A stretch of 14,159 bases of DNA from Akkermansiaceae bacterium UBA1506 (GCA_002323995.1 DCQY01000018.1:73147-87305); one strand, 5' to 3'. Shown: positions 5,990 through 13,139, numbered from the stretch's first letter. A program made the numbers and translations. The notes: generated from the sequence alone by a model not told the origin.

Positions 5990-6607
5990 ATGGCTGCAAA
6001 GACTTTAGATCTTGAAGGTGCTAAGAGTGCCAAAATTGGAGTGATCGAAGACGCCGACTACGGTCGCCAGGCTGTGCACGACGTTGTCGTTGCCATGCGG
6101 GCGAACCGTCGAAGTGGATCTGCGAACACTAAGACGCGTGGCGAAGTTGCCGCTACCGGCAAAAAGCCCTTCCGTCAGAAGGGTACCGGTCGTGCCCGTC
6201 AGGGCGGAAATGCTTCACCGATCCATCGAGGTGGCGGTGTGGCTTTTGGGCCACGCCCCCGCGATTACTCTAAGAAGGTGACCAAGGCAACCAAGCGCCT
6301 CGCTTTCTCCAAGGCTCTCTCTTCTCGTATTGCTGAGGGTGACGTTCTTACTGTTGCTGACTTCTCGATTGCAGACGGCAAGACCAAGTCGTTTGCTAAG
6401 GAGGTCGGAAGTCTGGCGCCTGAAGCGAAGCGTGTGCTGATTGTTGGCAATGATTTTTCTAACGAGACTTTTTTGGCTGGCCGCAACGTTCAGTCTGCCC
6501 AGCTCATCAGCGCTCATGAAGTGAATACGGAGCAGTTACTCCACTACAGCAAAATCATCGTTGTCGAGGGCGCGCTGGAGACACTCGCTGCCAGAACATC
6601 CAACTAA
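5990..6607 (+). CDS. rplD: 50S ribosomal protein L4
   Basis: L4 is an early-assembly 23S rRNA binder whose extended loop lines the nascent-peptide tunnel, close to the macrolide site. The product is 205 residues, similar to E. coli (201). The tunnel loop is clear at about 50-75, with TRGEVAATGKKPFRQKGTGR followed by ARQGG and HRGGGVAFGP. The rest follows the family with KATKRLAFSKALSSR and a C-terminal half ending in the strand IIVVEGALETL. In E. coli L4 represses the S10 operon through a leader upstream of rpsJ; no such leader fits in this cluster. AAAGGAAA upstream of the ATG is a good ribosome binding site. Confidence 0.97.
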   Translation: MAAKTLDLEGAKSAKIGVIEDADYGRQAVHDVVVAMRANRRSGSANTKTRGEVAATGKKPFRQKGTGRARQGGNASPIHRGGGVAFGPRPRDYSKKVTKATKRLAFSKALSSRIAEGDVLTVADFSIADGKTKSFAKEVGSLAPEAKRVLIVGNDFSNETFLAGRNVQSAQLISAHEVNTEQLLHYSKIIVVEGALETLAARTSN

Positions 6608-6628
6608 TCCACGAAAAGGCGCACTAGT

Positions 6629-6913
6629 ATGAAAGATATTTTTCAAGTCATCGATACGGTCCAGTTGAGTGAAAAAGCCACGCTTCTCACTGAGACGAAC
6701 AATGAGTACGTCTTCAAGGTGGATCCACGTGCTAACAAACTGGAAATCAAACAAGCGGTAGAGAAGTTGTTCGGCAAGAAAGTCGAGTCCGTTCGCACTG
6801 CTAACTACAACGGCAAAAAGAAGCGCGAGCGTCGCGCAGACTTCGGCCGGACCAAAAACTGGAAAAAGGCCTTCGTGAAACTTGCGGACGGCGAAGCTAT
6901 TGAATTTGTATAA
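6629..6913 (+). CDS. rplW: 50S ribosomal protein L23
   Basis: L23 lies at the exit of the peptide tunnel and is the docking point for trigger factor and the signal recognition particle. The product is 94 residues, against 100 in E. coli. It contains the family pattern LSEKATLLTETNNEYVFKV, then ANKLEIKQAVEKLFGKKVES, the basic loop GKKKRERRADFGRTKNWKKA, and ends with AIEFV. It follows rplD by 21 bases and precedes rplB, the standard S10 order. AAAAGG lies about 12 bases before the ATG. Confidence 0.96.
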   Translation: MKDIFQVIDTVQLSEKATLLTETNNEYVFKVDPRANKLEIKQAVEKLFGKKVESVRTANYNGKKKRERRADFGRTKNWKKAFVKLADGEAIEFV

Positions 6914-6934
6914 CCGTTAAAGCTGTTACTAGCC

Positions 6935-7783
6935 ATGGGTTTAAAATCATTCAGACCAATCACGCCATCTAACCGGTATAAGCTCCATCCTGATTTCGAA
7001 GAAATCACGAAGAGTACGCCGGAGAAGAATCTGACGCGTCCTCTCAAGAAATCGGGTGGCCGCAATAATAACGGACGTATCACTTGCCGTCACAAAGGTG
7101 GCGGCCATAAGCGCAAGTATCGTCTCATCGACTTTAAGCGCACTCGTCGCGATGATGTCGCCAAGGTGGTCGGTATCGAATACGATCCGAATCGTTCAGC
7201 TCGTATCGCCCTGATCGAGTATTCGGACAATCAGCGCTCCTACATTTTAGCCCCTCGTGGCTTGGAGGTGGGTGCTGAGGTATCGGCTGGGGACAATGCT
7301 GCAATCAAGCCGGGCTGCGCGCTCCCTCTCTCTGAGATCCCGACTGGAACCAGTATTCACAATGTTGAGCTCGTGCCTGGTCGTGGCGGCCAGATTGCCC
7401 GCAGTGCGGGTCAGTCCTGCATACTTTCAAACCGCGAAGGAAACTACGCTTTGGTGAAATTGCCTTCCGGTGAGATCAGAAAAATCCATACAAAGTGCTA
7501 CGCGACTATTGGTGTTGTCGGTAATCACGAGCACGAACAGGTTGTCAGTGCCAAAGCCGGACGTAGTCGTTGGCTTGGGATTCGTCCGACTGTTCGTGGT
7601 ATGTGCATGAACCCAGTCGACCACCCCAACGGTGGTGGTGAAGGCAAGTCTAAGTCCGGCGGTGGTCGCCAGCACCTCAAGTCTCCCTGGGGACATGTGA
7701 AGGGCCAGCGCACTCGCCAGAAATACAAGGGTAGCGATAAATTCATCATTGAGCGCCGCAAGAGCAAGAAGCGTCGTCGTTAA
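6935..7783 (+). CDS. rplB: 50S ribosomal protein L2
   Basis: L2 binds 23S rRNA near the peptidyl-transferase centre and is needed for subunit joining. The product is 282 residues (273 in E. coli). SGGRNNNGRITCRHKGGGHK lies near 40-59, YDPNRSARIALIEY near 85-98, and the C-terminal RPTVRGMCMNPVDHP near 217-231. The histidine of VDH, equivalent to the functionally important His229 of E. coli L2, is kept. The second histidine of the usual DHPHGGGEG is an asparagine (DHPNGGGEG). The end is strongly basic (SKKRRR). The ATG is 21 bases after rplW and has no clear Shine-Dalgarno motif. Confidence 0.98.
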   Translation: MGLKSFRPITPSNRYKLHPDFEEITKSTPEKNLTRPLKKSGGRNNNGRITCRHKGGGHKRKYRLIDFKRTRRDDVAKVVGIEYDPNRSARIALIEYSDNQRSYILAPRGLEVGAEVSAGDNAAIKPGCALPLSEIPTGTSIHNVELVPGRGGQIARSAGQSCILSNREGNYALVKLPSGEIRKIHTKCYATIGVVGNHEHEQVVSAKAGRSRWLGIRPTVRGMCMNPVDHPNGGGEGKSKSGGGRQHLKSPWGHVKGQRTRQKYKGSDKFIIERRKSKKRRR

Positions 7784-7813
7784 TTTTACCGAAGAACTTA
7801 AGAATCTGATATT

Positions 7814-8095
7814 ATGGGTCGTTCACTCAAAAAAGGACCGTTCGTCGACGTCAAACTACTCGATAAGATCGACGCGATGAACGAAAGCGGACAGAAGCGT
7901 CCGATTAAAACTTGGTCTCGCCGCTCTATGGTGACTCCGGATTTTGTCGGACACACCTTCCTCGTTCACAACGGCAAAGAGTTCATCTCTGTGTTCGTGA
8001 CTGAAAACATGGTAGGCCATAAACTCGGGGAATTCTCTCCGACTCGAAAGTTTGGCGGACATAGCGGCCACAACCCGAAGATCAAAGCGGGCTAA
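7814..8095 (+). CDS. rpsS: 30S ribosomal protein S19
   Basis: S19 sits in the 30S head with S13 and contacts the tRNA anticodon-stem region and the intersubunit bridge. The product is 93 residues (92 in E. coli), and collinear: MGRSLKKGPFVDVKLL at the start, KTWSRRSMVTPDFVGHT in the middle, and VGHKLGEFSPTRKFGGHSGH near the end. Its TAA shares its last base with the ATG of the next open frame (TAATG), suggesting translational coupling if that upstream start is used. In most bacteria rplV follows directly; here another gene intervenes. Confidence 0.97.
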   Translation: MGRSLKKGPFVDVKLLDKIDAMNESGQKRPIKTWSRRSMVTPDFVGHTFLVHNGKEFISVFVTENMVGHKLGEFSPTRKFGGHSGHNPKIKAG

Positions 8096-8928
8096 TGGTA
8101 AGACTTGAGTCTGGGAAGAATATGAACATCAATTCAAGCATCATCTTTTTGCAACGTCCTGCTCTATCAGCGACTGTTGTTGCGGTGGGCTTGCTGCTGT
8201 TTGGATCTATCCAGGTAACTCAAGGTTCTGATTCGCCAGAGGTCCAGGAACTCAAGGCCGCACTCTCAGTGGCACAGAAGCAACTCCAGGCCGAACGTGA
8301 AAAAGTGGCGCACTCAGAAGTCCAACGCCTCGCCCTCGTTGAGGGGCTCGCTGAGGCTGTTCGCGTGAGTGAGGAGCAGGTTGCTGATGCTCGCGAGACT
8401 CAACTCAAGCTTCAGGCATTTGGTGTGGATCTCTTCAACCAAGACGAAAACAGTCTGGAACAGCGTCTGCTCAAAGCGGTTCGTGATCTCGATCTATACC
8501 AGCAAGACCTAGAGCGTCAGGCCGAGACAATTCGTTCCCTTTCGGAATCGTTCCTCGGATTTGCCCAGTCGGTCGAGGCAACTGAAACCCAGCGCACAAC
8601 GGCTCTCAAGGCCATCGAAAATGCCCGTGCAGCGATGGCTCTCGATGAGGTCGTTGAGGGACAAAATCGCGGTGATATTTCAAACTCTCAAGTCGTCAGT
8701 ATTGACCGGGAGATTGGCCTCGTGGTATTCGACGCCGGCCGGCGTGAGGGGTTGCGCATCGGAACTCCGATCACTGTGCTCCGCGAAGATCGCCCCATTT
8801 ACACTGCAATGATCGTTGATATTCGGGAGAGTATCGCCGGAGCTGTTCTGCAGGAAAAGCTCATCGAAGCAGCTGAGGTCGCTGTAGGAGACGGGATCCA
8901 GCTTCAACCCAACTTTTTTAATTTCTAA
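8095..8928 (+). CDS. membrane-anchored or exported coiled-coil protein inserted in the S10 cluster
   Basis: I do not recognise this as any ribosomal protein. The 277-residue frame starts in the rpsS stop codon; an internal ATG at 8122 (268 residues), with GGGAAG three bases before it, is an equally fair start. Residues 24-42 are hydrophobic (ALSATVVAVGLLLFGSIQV) and then TQGS, so it is either an N-terminal membrane anchor or a signal peptide. Residues about 48-108 and 119-190 are rich in Gln, Glu, Leu, Ala and Arg with heptad-like spacing, so a long coiled coil is likely. Residues about 198-272 form a beta-rich domain with VVSIDREIGLVVFDAGRREG and GTPITVLR. The layout of anchor, coiled coil and small beta domain recalls MreC-type periplasmic proteins, but only in architecture. 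It is tightly packed between rpsS and rplV, on the same strand, with composition like its neighbours. Confidence 0.85.
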   Translation: MVRLESGKNMNINSSIIFLQRPALSATVVAVGLLLFGSIQVTQGSDSPEVQELKAALSVAQKQLQAEREKVAHSEVQRLALVEGLAEAVRVSEEQVADARETQLKLQAFGVDLFNQDENSLEQRLLKAVRDLDLYQQDLERQAETIRSLSESFLGFAQSVEATETQRTTALKAIENARAAMALDEVVEGQNRGDISNSQVVSIDREIGLVVFDAGRREGLRIGTPITVLREDRPIYTAMIVDIRESIAGAVLQEKLIEAAEVAVGDGIQLQPNFFNF

Positions 8929-8951
8929 GAAGACTAACCATCAACATACCC

Positions 8952-9614
8952 ATGGACGTCACCTCAACTTATAAATTCGCCCGTATCTCAGCCCGAAAAG
9001 CCAGAGACGTTGCTCGGGAAATTCAAGGCCTTCCGGTTTCGGAGGCTCTCGACATCCTGAATTTCACCCCTCGCAAAGGAGCTGAGTTGTTTGGCAAGAC
9101 CCTTAAGACAGCGCTGGCAGATGCCGAGAATAACTTCGAGCTAGCCGTCGACGGCCTCTACGTGAAGAGTGCTGTTGTGGGAGAAGGCCCAACCTTCAAA
9201 CGTTTCAAGGCACGTGCCCGTGGTTCGGCTTCTGCTATCATGAAGCGCACCAGTCATATCACGGTAGTTCTGAGCGACGACGAAATGTCCGAAAAGGCAG
9301 GAAAAAAAGCTCCGGCTCCGAAGAAAGTTGAAAAGAAAGCTGAAAAAGCGGCTCCGGAGCGAGAGAAAGTTGACGAGAGCGCTGATGTAGCGTATGACTC
9401 CGCCCCCGCTGAATCCGACGATCTTAAAAAGCTCACCGGTGTTGGCCCGAAACTCGCCGAAAAGCTAAACGCCGCCGGAGTGACAACTTACGAGCAGATT
9501 TCAAGCTGGTCGGAGGACGAATTCAACGCGATTAACGAGGAAGTTTCTCTGAAGGGAATCGAGCTCGAAACCATTGCCGCTGAGGCAAAGGCACTCCAAA
9601 AGGAGAGCAAGTAA
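8952..9614 (+). CDS. rplV: 50S ribosomal protein L22 with C-terminal helix-hairpin-helix extension
   Basis: L22 binds all domains of 23S rRNA, and its hairpin lines the peptide tunnel beside L4. Residues 1-110 are a normal L22: YKFARISARKARDVAREIQG at 7-26, and VGEGPTFKRFKARARGSA then KRTSHITVVLSD at 76-109. The protein then continues to 220 residues, twice the usual 110. Residues 111-156 are a Lys/Ala/Glu/Pro-rich linker. Residues 158-219 carry LKKLTGVGPKLAEKLNAAGV and a helical remainder, a helix-hairpin-helix domain of the kind fused to several bacterial proteins. The reading frame is unbroken and GC content does not change visibly. The tail should project from the solvent side; its binding partner, possibly rRNA or DNA, is unknown. 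No clear Shine-Dalgarno motif precedes the ATG. Confidence 0.95.
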   Translation: MDVTSTYKFARISARKARDVAREIQGLPVSEALDILNFTPRKGAELFGKTLKTALADAENNFELAVDGLYVKSAVVGEGPTFKRFKARARGSASAIMKRTSHITVVLSDDEMSEKAGKKAPAPKKVEKKAEKAAPEREKVDESADVAYDSAPAESDDLKKLTGVGPKLAEKLNAAGVTTYEQISSWSEDEFNAINEEVSLKGIELETIAAEAKALQKESK

Positions 9615-9641
9615 TTACAGAAAGATTCACGGGATTTAATC

Positions 9642-10385
9642 ATGGGACAAAAAGTACATCCGATCGGATTTCGCCTGGCAGTTAATAAAGACTGGCAGTC
9701 CAAGTGGTATGCTCCTCAGGGCGAGTTTGCTGATCAGCTTCACGCCGACCTGAAGATCCGTCGTTACCTCGAAAAGCGCCTCCAGAAGGGAGCTGTTTCT
9801 AAGGTGGTGATTGAGCGGGCTTGGAACAGTGTTCGCGTAACGCTTCACACCTCTCGCCCCGGTTTGATCATCGGCAAACGAGGCGCTGAGATCGAGACCA
9901 TGACCAATCACGTAAGTAAGATGTGCGGTGGTTCCCAAGTAAAGATCGATATTTTCGAAATCCGCCAGCCAGAACTTGATGCTTCATGGGTTGCCGCGCA
10001 AGTCGCTACCCAGCTTGAACGACGGGTTTCTTTCCGTCGCGCCATGAAACGCGCCGTGCAGACTGCGTTTGATTTTGGAGCCGACGGCATTCGGATTCGT
10101 TGTGCCGGTCGCCTTGGTGGAGCTGATATCGCTCGCGCGGAGCAGTATCGCGAAGGGAAAGTTCCTCTTCAGACGCTCCGCGTTCCGATTGATTATGGTT
10201 TTGCAGAGGCTGAAACCGTTTGGGGAATTATCGGGGTAAAGGTTTGGTTGAACAAGAAAGAGCTCTCGCCCGAAGAAGCTGCCAAGCAGCAGAGCAGCGG
10301 TGGCCGTGGCCAAGGCGGGGGAAATCGTCGCCCTGGAGGCCGAGGTCCCGGTGGAGGTCGAGGTCCTGGTGGTCCCCGTAACTAA
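9642..10385 (+). CDS. rpsC: 30S ribosomal protein S3
   Basis: S3 forms part of the mRNA entry tunnel and, with S4 and S5, the ribosomal helicase. The product is 247 residues (233 in E. coli). It begins GQKVHPIGFRLAVNKDWQSK, has the KH-domain loop GLIIGKRGAEIE near 64-75, and the C-terminal domain with RRAMKRAVQTAF and GIRIRCAGRLGGADIAR. The last 30 or so residues are almost only Gly, Arg and Pro, with GGRGPG repeats, an RGG-like tail not found in E. coli S3. The coding DNA for that tail includes an 18-base tandem repeat, listed separately. It follows rplV and precedes rplP as usual. Confidence 0.97.
   Translation: MGQKVHPIGFRLAVNKDWQSKWYAPQGEFADQLHADLKIRRYLEKRLQKGAVSKVVIERAWNSVRVTLHTSRPGLIIGKRGAEIETMTNHVSKMCGGSQVKIDIFEIRQPELDASWVAAQVATQLERRVSFRRAMKRAVQTAFDFGADGIRIRCAGRLGGADIARAEQYREGKVPLQTLRVPIDYGFAEAETVWGIIGVKVWLNKKELSPEEAAKQQSSGGRGQGGGNRRPGGRGPGGGRGPGGPRN
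10335..10370 (+). repeat. two 18-base tandem repeats in the S3 tail
   Basis: Bases 10335-10352 and 10353-10370 are two copies of an 18-base unit differing at two C/T positions. Each encodes six residues of the Gly/Arg/Pro-rich tail of S3, and the bases just before and after look like more diverged partial copies. The repeat keeps the frame, so it is a plausible slippage-driven source of tail length variation. Confidence 0.7.
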
Positions 10386-10422
10386 TTCATTAATTTTTAA
10401 TCTTACATAGAGGAAATAAGTC

Positions 10423-10839
10423 ATGCCTTTGATGCCCAAAAGAGTGAAGTTTCGCAAAACTCACCGAGGAAGTCGCGCGGGGAACGCCCAGCGCGGAACC
10501 AAGGTGAGCTTCGGAGAGTATGGACTCCAGTGTCTTGGACGCGACTGGATCACGAATCGCCAGATCGAGGCGTGTCGCATCACGATCAACCGCTACCTCA
10601 AACGTAAGGGCAAGGTCTGGATTCGGATCTTTCCTCACAAGCCGGTGACAGCTCGTCCGCCCGAAACTCGTATGGGTAAAGGTAAGGGTCCTGTGGAGCA
10701 CTGGGTAGCTGTGGTCCGCCCTGGCACGATGATGTTTGAAATTTCCGGCGTGTCCGAGAGTCAAGCCAAGGAGGCAATGCGCCTCGCGTCGAACAAGTTA
10801 GGCGTGCGCTGCCGTTTTGTGCGTCGTGCGGATCAGTAG
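10423..10839 (+). CDS. rplP: 50S ribosomal protein L16
   Basis: L16 helps place the A-site tRNA and is added late in 50S assembly. The product is 138 residues (136 in E. coli). It starts MPLMPKRVKFRKTHRGS, has FGEYGLQCLGRDWITNRQIE, then RYLKRKGKVWIRIFPHKP and RMGKGKGPVEHWVAVVRPG. The arginine of RMGKGKG, which aligns with the hydroxylated Arg81 of E. coli, is present at 83. AGAGGAAA about eight bases before the first ATG is one of the best ribosome binding sites in the window and supports that start over the ATG three codons later. Confidence 0.97.
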   Translation: MPLMPKRVKFRKTHRGSRAGNAQRGTKVSFGEYGLQCLGRDWITNRQIEACRITINRYLKRKGKVWIRIFPHKPVTARPPETRMGKGKGPVEHWVAVVRPGTMMFEISGVSESQAKEAMRLASNKLGVRCRFVRRADQ

Positions 10840-10861
10840 AATTTGAAGAAAAAAATTAAGC

Positions 10862-11071
10862 ATGGCCAAGAATACGAAAGACCTGCGTGAGTTGAGCATC
10901 GGTGAGCTCGCAACTCGCCGCCGTGAACTCAAGGAGGAAAACCTGCACCTGCGTGTGCAAAAGGAGAGCGGCCAACTGGAGAATCCGGCTCGTATCCGTG
11001 AGATCCGCCGCGAGGTAGCTCGAATTGAGACCGTCCTAACCGAAAAGAAAAGTGCCGAGGTTGAGGCTTAA
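10862..11071 (+). CDS. rpmC: 50S ribosomal protein L29
   Basis: L29 is a small two-helix protein by the tunnel exit, next to L23. The product is 69 residues (63 in E. coli). It has the family pattern LRELSIGELATRRRELKEEN at 8-27, then LRVQKESGQLENPARIREIR and REVARIETVL. The last residues (KKSAEVEA) form a short charged tail. It lies between rplP and rpsQ in the normal order. No strong ribosome binding site is visible, only an A-rich stretch before the ATG. Confidence 0.95.
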   Translation: MAKNTKDLRELSIGELATRRRELKEENLHLRVQKESGQLENPARIREIRREVARIETVLTEKKSAEVEA

Positions 11072-11102
11072 GTGACAAACATTACATTTCGAATAGCGAG
11101 AT

Positions 11103-11369
11103 ATGAGCGATTCAACAGAGAAGAAGGCCGGTTTGCAAAAGACTCGTGTGGGTATTGTGACCTCAGATGGAATGGATAAGACCATCGTCGTCAAAGTGAC
11201 TCGTCGCGTGCCTCATCCCCGTTTTAAGAAGATTGTGAAGAAGAGCTCAAAGTTCTTCGCTCACGACGAGAAACAAGAAGCCAAAGTGGGTGACCGTGTT
11301 CTTATTGAAGAGACTAAGCCCCGCAGCAAAAAGAAGTGCTGGGAGCTCAAAGAAGTCCTCTCACACTAA
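11103..11369 (+). CDS. rpsQ: 30S ribosomal protein S17
   Basis: S17 is a primary 16S rRNA binder that helps fold the 5' domain of the 30S subunit. The product is 88 residues (84 in E. coli), an OB-fold protein. GIVTSDGMDKTIVVKVTRRV lies at 17-36, HPRFKKIVKKSSKFFAHDE at 38-56, and VGDRVLIEETKPRSKKKCW at 62-80. The first dozen residues (MSDSTEKKAGLQ) are a slightly longer N-terminus than in E. coli. It is 31 bases after rpmC and 64 bases before rplN, the usual junction between the S10 and spc parts. Confidence 0.96.
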   Translation: MSDSTEKKAGLQKTRVGIVTSDGMDKTIVVKVTRRVPHPRFKKIVKKSSKFFAHDEKQEAKVGDRVLIEETKPRSKKKCWELKEVLSH

Positions 11370-11433
11370 AATGATCGTCGCGGGCGCGAGCCTGTAAGGT
11401 CCCAAGAAATTTACTTTTACATTTGTTAGAATC

Positions 11434-11799
11434 ATGATCCAGATGGAATCAAAGGTGCAGGTGGCTGACAACACGGGCGCCCGCGTTGCAAAGATGATTG
11501 GAGTGATCGGGACGCGTTCCCGTTCTGCAGGAGTGGGTGATGTGATCACAGCTCACATTCGTGAGTCGATTCCGACCGCCAACGTAAAAAAAGGTGAGGT
11601 TGTTCGTGCCGTCGTGGTGCGCACTGCTTCTCCGATCCGCCGAAGTGACGGTTCGACTCTCCGTTTCGACAGTAATGCGATCGTGATTATCGATAAGGAT
11701 AAGAACCCGCGTGGCACTCGTATTTTCGGACCTGTTGCCCGTGAACTTCGCGAGAAAAACTACATGAAAATCGTTTCTCTTGCCCCGGAGGTTCTCTAA
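11434..11799 (+). CDS. rplN: 50S ribosomal protein L14
   Basis: L14 is at the subunit interface, contacts 16S rRNA in an intersubunit bridge, and is the target of the RsfS silencing factor. The product is 121 residues (123 in E. coli) and closely collinear: MIQMESKVQVADNTGARVAK at the start, GVGDVITAHIRESIPTANVK, then VVVRTASPIRRSDGSTLRFD, and PRGTRIFGPVARELREKNYM near the C-terminus. It would be the first gene of the spc operon elsewhere; here the 64-base gap upstream shows no clear promoter. No Shine-Dalgarno motif is obvious. Confidence 0.97.
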   Translation: MIQMESKVQVADNTGARVAKMIGVIGTRSRSAGVGDVITAHIRESIPTANVKKGEVVRAVVVRTASPIRRSDGSTLRFDSNAIVIIDKDKNPRGTRIFGPVARELREKNYMKIVSLAPEVL

Positions 11800-11829
11800 T
11801 CAAGGTTGTTTAAGACGAAGGAAACAGAG

Positions 11830-12069
11830 ATGTCAAAGCGCGTGAAAACACATGTTAAGAAGAACGACGAGGTAGTCGTAATTTCTGGAAACCACAAAGG
11901 GGAGACCGGTAAGGTTCTCCAAGTATTTCCCGAGAAAGAACAGGTCCTCGTTGAGGGAGTGCGCCTCATTAAGAAGCACGCCCGTCGAACGCAGGATCGT
12001 CCGGACGGTGGGATTATCGAAAAGGAAGGTCCAATTCACATTTCAAACGTGAAGCTCACGACTAAGTAA
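11830..12069 (+). CDS. rplX: 50S ribosomal protein L24
   Basis: L24 starts 50S assembly by binding 23S rRNA and later sits near the tunnel exit. From the ATG at 11830 the product is 79 residues, shorter than E. coli (104). It contains the KOW motif DEVVVISGNHKGETGKVLQV and ends shortly after EGPIHISNVKLTTK, so it lacks the C-terminal part of longer L24 proteins. The frame is open to an ATG at 11806, but AAGGAAA sits at the proper distance before 11830, and MSKRVKTHVKK is the family-like start. The short form is known from other lineages and does not look truncated by mutation. Confidence 0.94.
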   Translation: MSKRVKTHVKKNDEVVVISGNHKGETGKVLQVFPEKEQVLVEGVRLIKKHARRTQDRPDGGIIEKEGPIHISNVKLTTK

Positions 12070-12092
12070 TCATATTTTTTTGGAAGTTAGAT

Positions 12093-12650
12093 ATGGAGCC
12101 AGCACTTAAGGCAATATACAAAGACAAGGTCGTTAGCGGCCTGAAGGAGAAGTTCGACTACTCGAACATTCACCAGATTCCTTCTGTCGAGAAGGTAGTC
12201 CTAAACTGTGGTTTTGGAAAAGCTGATGATCGTAAGGCAGCGGCCGAGAGCATCATCGAAGACCTTGGCAAAATTACCGGTCAGCGTGCCGTGCCGACCC
12301 GCGCCAAGAATGCCATTTCGAACTTTAAGCTGCGCATTGGCGATATCGTAGGCGCACGCGTAACGCTTCGCGGAGCTCGAATGTGGGAATTCCTCGATCG
12401 TTTTATCAACGTCGCATCTCCTACGATTCGTGACTTTCGTGGTCTTTCGTCGAAGTCTTTCGACGGGTGCGGCAACTTCACCGTCGGTATCAACGACCAC
12501 ACGATCTTCCCGGAGATCGAACTAGATAAAGTCAGCCGCCAAATCGGTTTTGACATGACTATCGTCACCACAGCAAAGACTGATGAAGAGGCCCGCGAAA
12601 TGCTGGATCTTCTCGGAATTCCATTCCGCAAGCCCGGAGCTGCTGCTTAA
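12093..12650 (+). CDS. rplE: 50S ribosomal protein L5
   Basis: L5 binds 5S rRNA in the central protuberance and contacts P-site tRNA and S13. The product is 185 residues (179 in E. coli). It has VEKVVLNCGFGKADDRKAA at 31-49, the core NFKLRIGDIVGARVTLRGAR, then FRGLSSKSFDGCGNFTVGIN and a C-terminal DEEAREMLDLLGIPFRKP. TTGGAAG lies some six bases before the ATG and may serve as its ribosome binding site. Normally rpsN follows; here the next gene is rpsH after 43 bases. Confidence 0.97.
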   Translation: MEPALKAIYKDKVVSGLKEKFDYSNIHQIPSVEKVVLNCGFGKADDRKAAAESIIEDLGKITGQRAVPTRAKNAISNFKLRIGDIVGARVTLRGARMWEFLDRFINVASPTIRDFRGLSSKSFDGCGNFTVGINDHTIFPEIELDKVSRQIGFDMTIVTTAKTDEEAREMLDLLGIPFRKPGAAA

Positions 12651-12693
12651 CCTATCGAACGAAAATTAGTTAACGATTTAACCAACTGGAACC

Positions 12694-13092
12694 ATGGCAG
12701 TCGTCAGTGACCCTATCGCAGATTTCCTCACTCGCTTCAAGAACGCCACTATGGCGCAAAAAGAAGAGTTCACCGCTCCCTACTCAAAGAGTAAAGCCGA
12801 GATCGCCCGCATCCTGAAGGAGGAAGGCTACCTCTGGTCTTTTGAAACCGTGGGTGAGGGTTCAAAAATAGAACTTAAGGCTAAGCCTCGTTACTCTGGT
12901 AATGCACCGGCTTTGAAAGACCTCAAGCGCGTGAGCCGCCCCGGTCTTCGTCAGTATGTCGGATCCGACGAGATTCCGAAGGTGCTTGGAGGAATGGGCA
13001 TTGCCATTGTGTCTACATCCAAAGGAATTATGGCCGGTCATACGGCTCGGAAGCAAAAAATCGGTGGAGAGCTTCTCGCCCTGGTCTGGTAA
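12694..13092 (+). CDS. rpsH: 30S ribosomal protein S8
   Basis: S8 binds the central domain of 16S rRNA early in assembly; in E. coli it represses the spc operon by binding the rplE mRNA region. The product is 132 residues (130 in E. coli). It starts VVSDPIADFLTRFKNATMAQ and has the usual end GGMGIAIVSTSKGIMAGHTA, then RKQKIGGELLALVW. It follows rplE directly, without rpsN. A weak TGGAA precedes the ATG. I see no obvious S8-type rRNA mimic near rplE, but it would be hard to see by eye. Confidence 0.97.
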   Translation: MAVVSDPIADFLTRFKNATMAQKEEFTAPYSKSKAEIARILKEEGYLWSFETVGEGSKIELKAKPRYSGNAPALKDLKRVSRPGLRQYVGSDEIPKVLGGMGIAIVSTSKGIMAGHTARKQKIGGELLALVW

Positions 13093-13139
13093 TCTAGCAG
13101 GGCGTGTTGTTAATCAAAAACCGGCAACCAAAACATACC

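Noticed and set aside
11378..11389. GC-rich hairpin in the rpsQ-rplN gap
   Set aside because: Stem of four pairs, no T run and no known regulatory equivalent; likely chance.
11806..11829. Upstream start for L24
   Set aside because: A good ribosome binding site and family-like start favour 11830.
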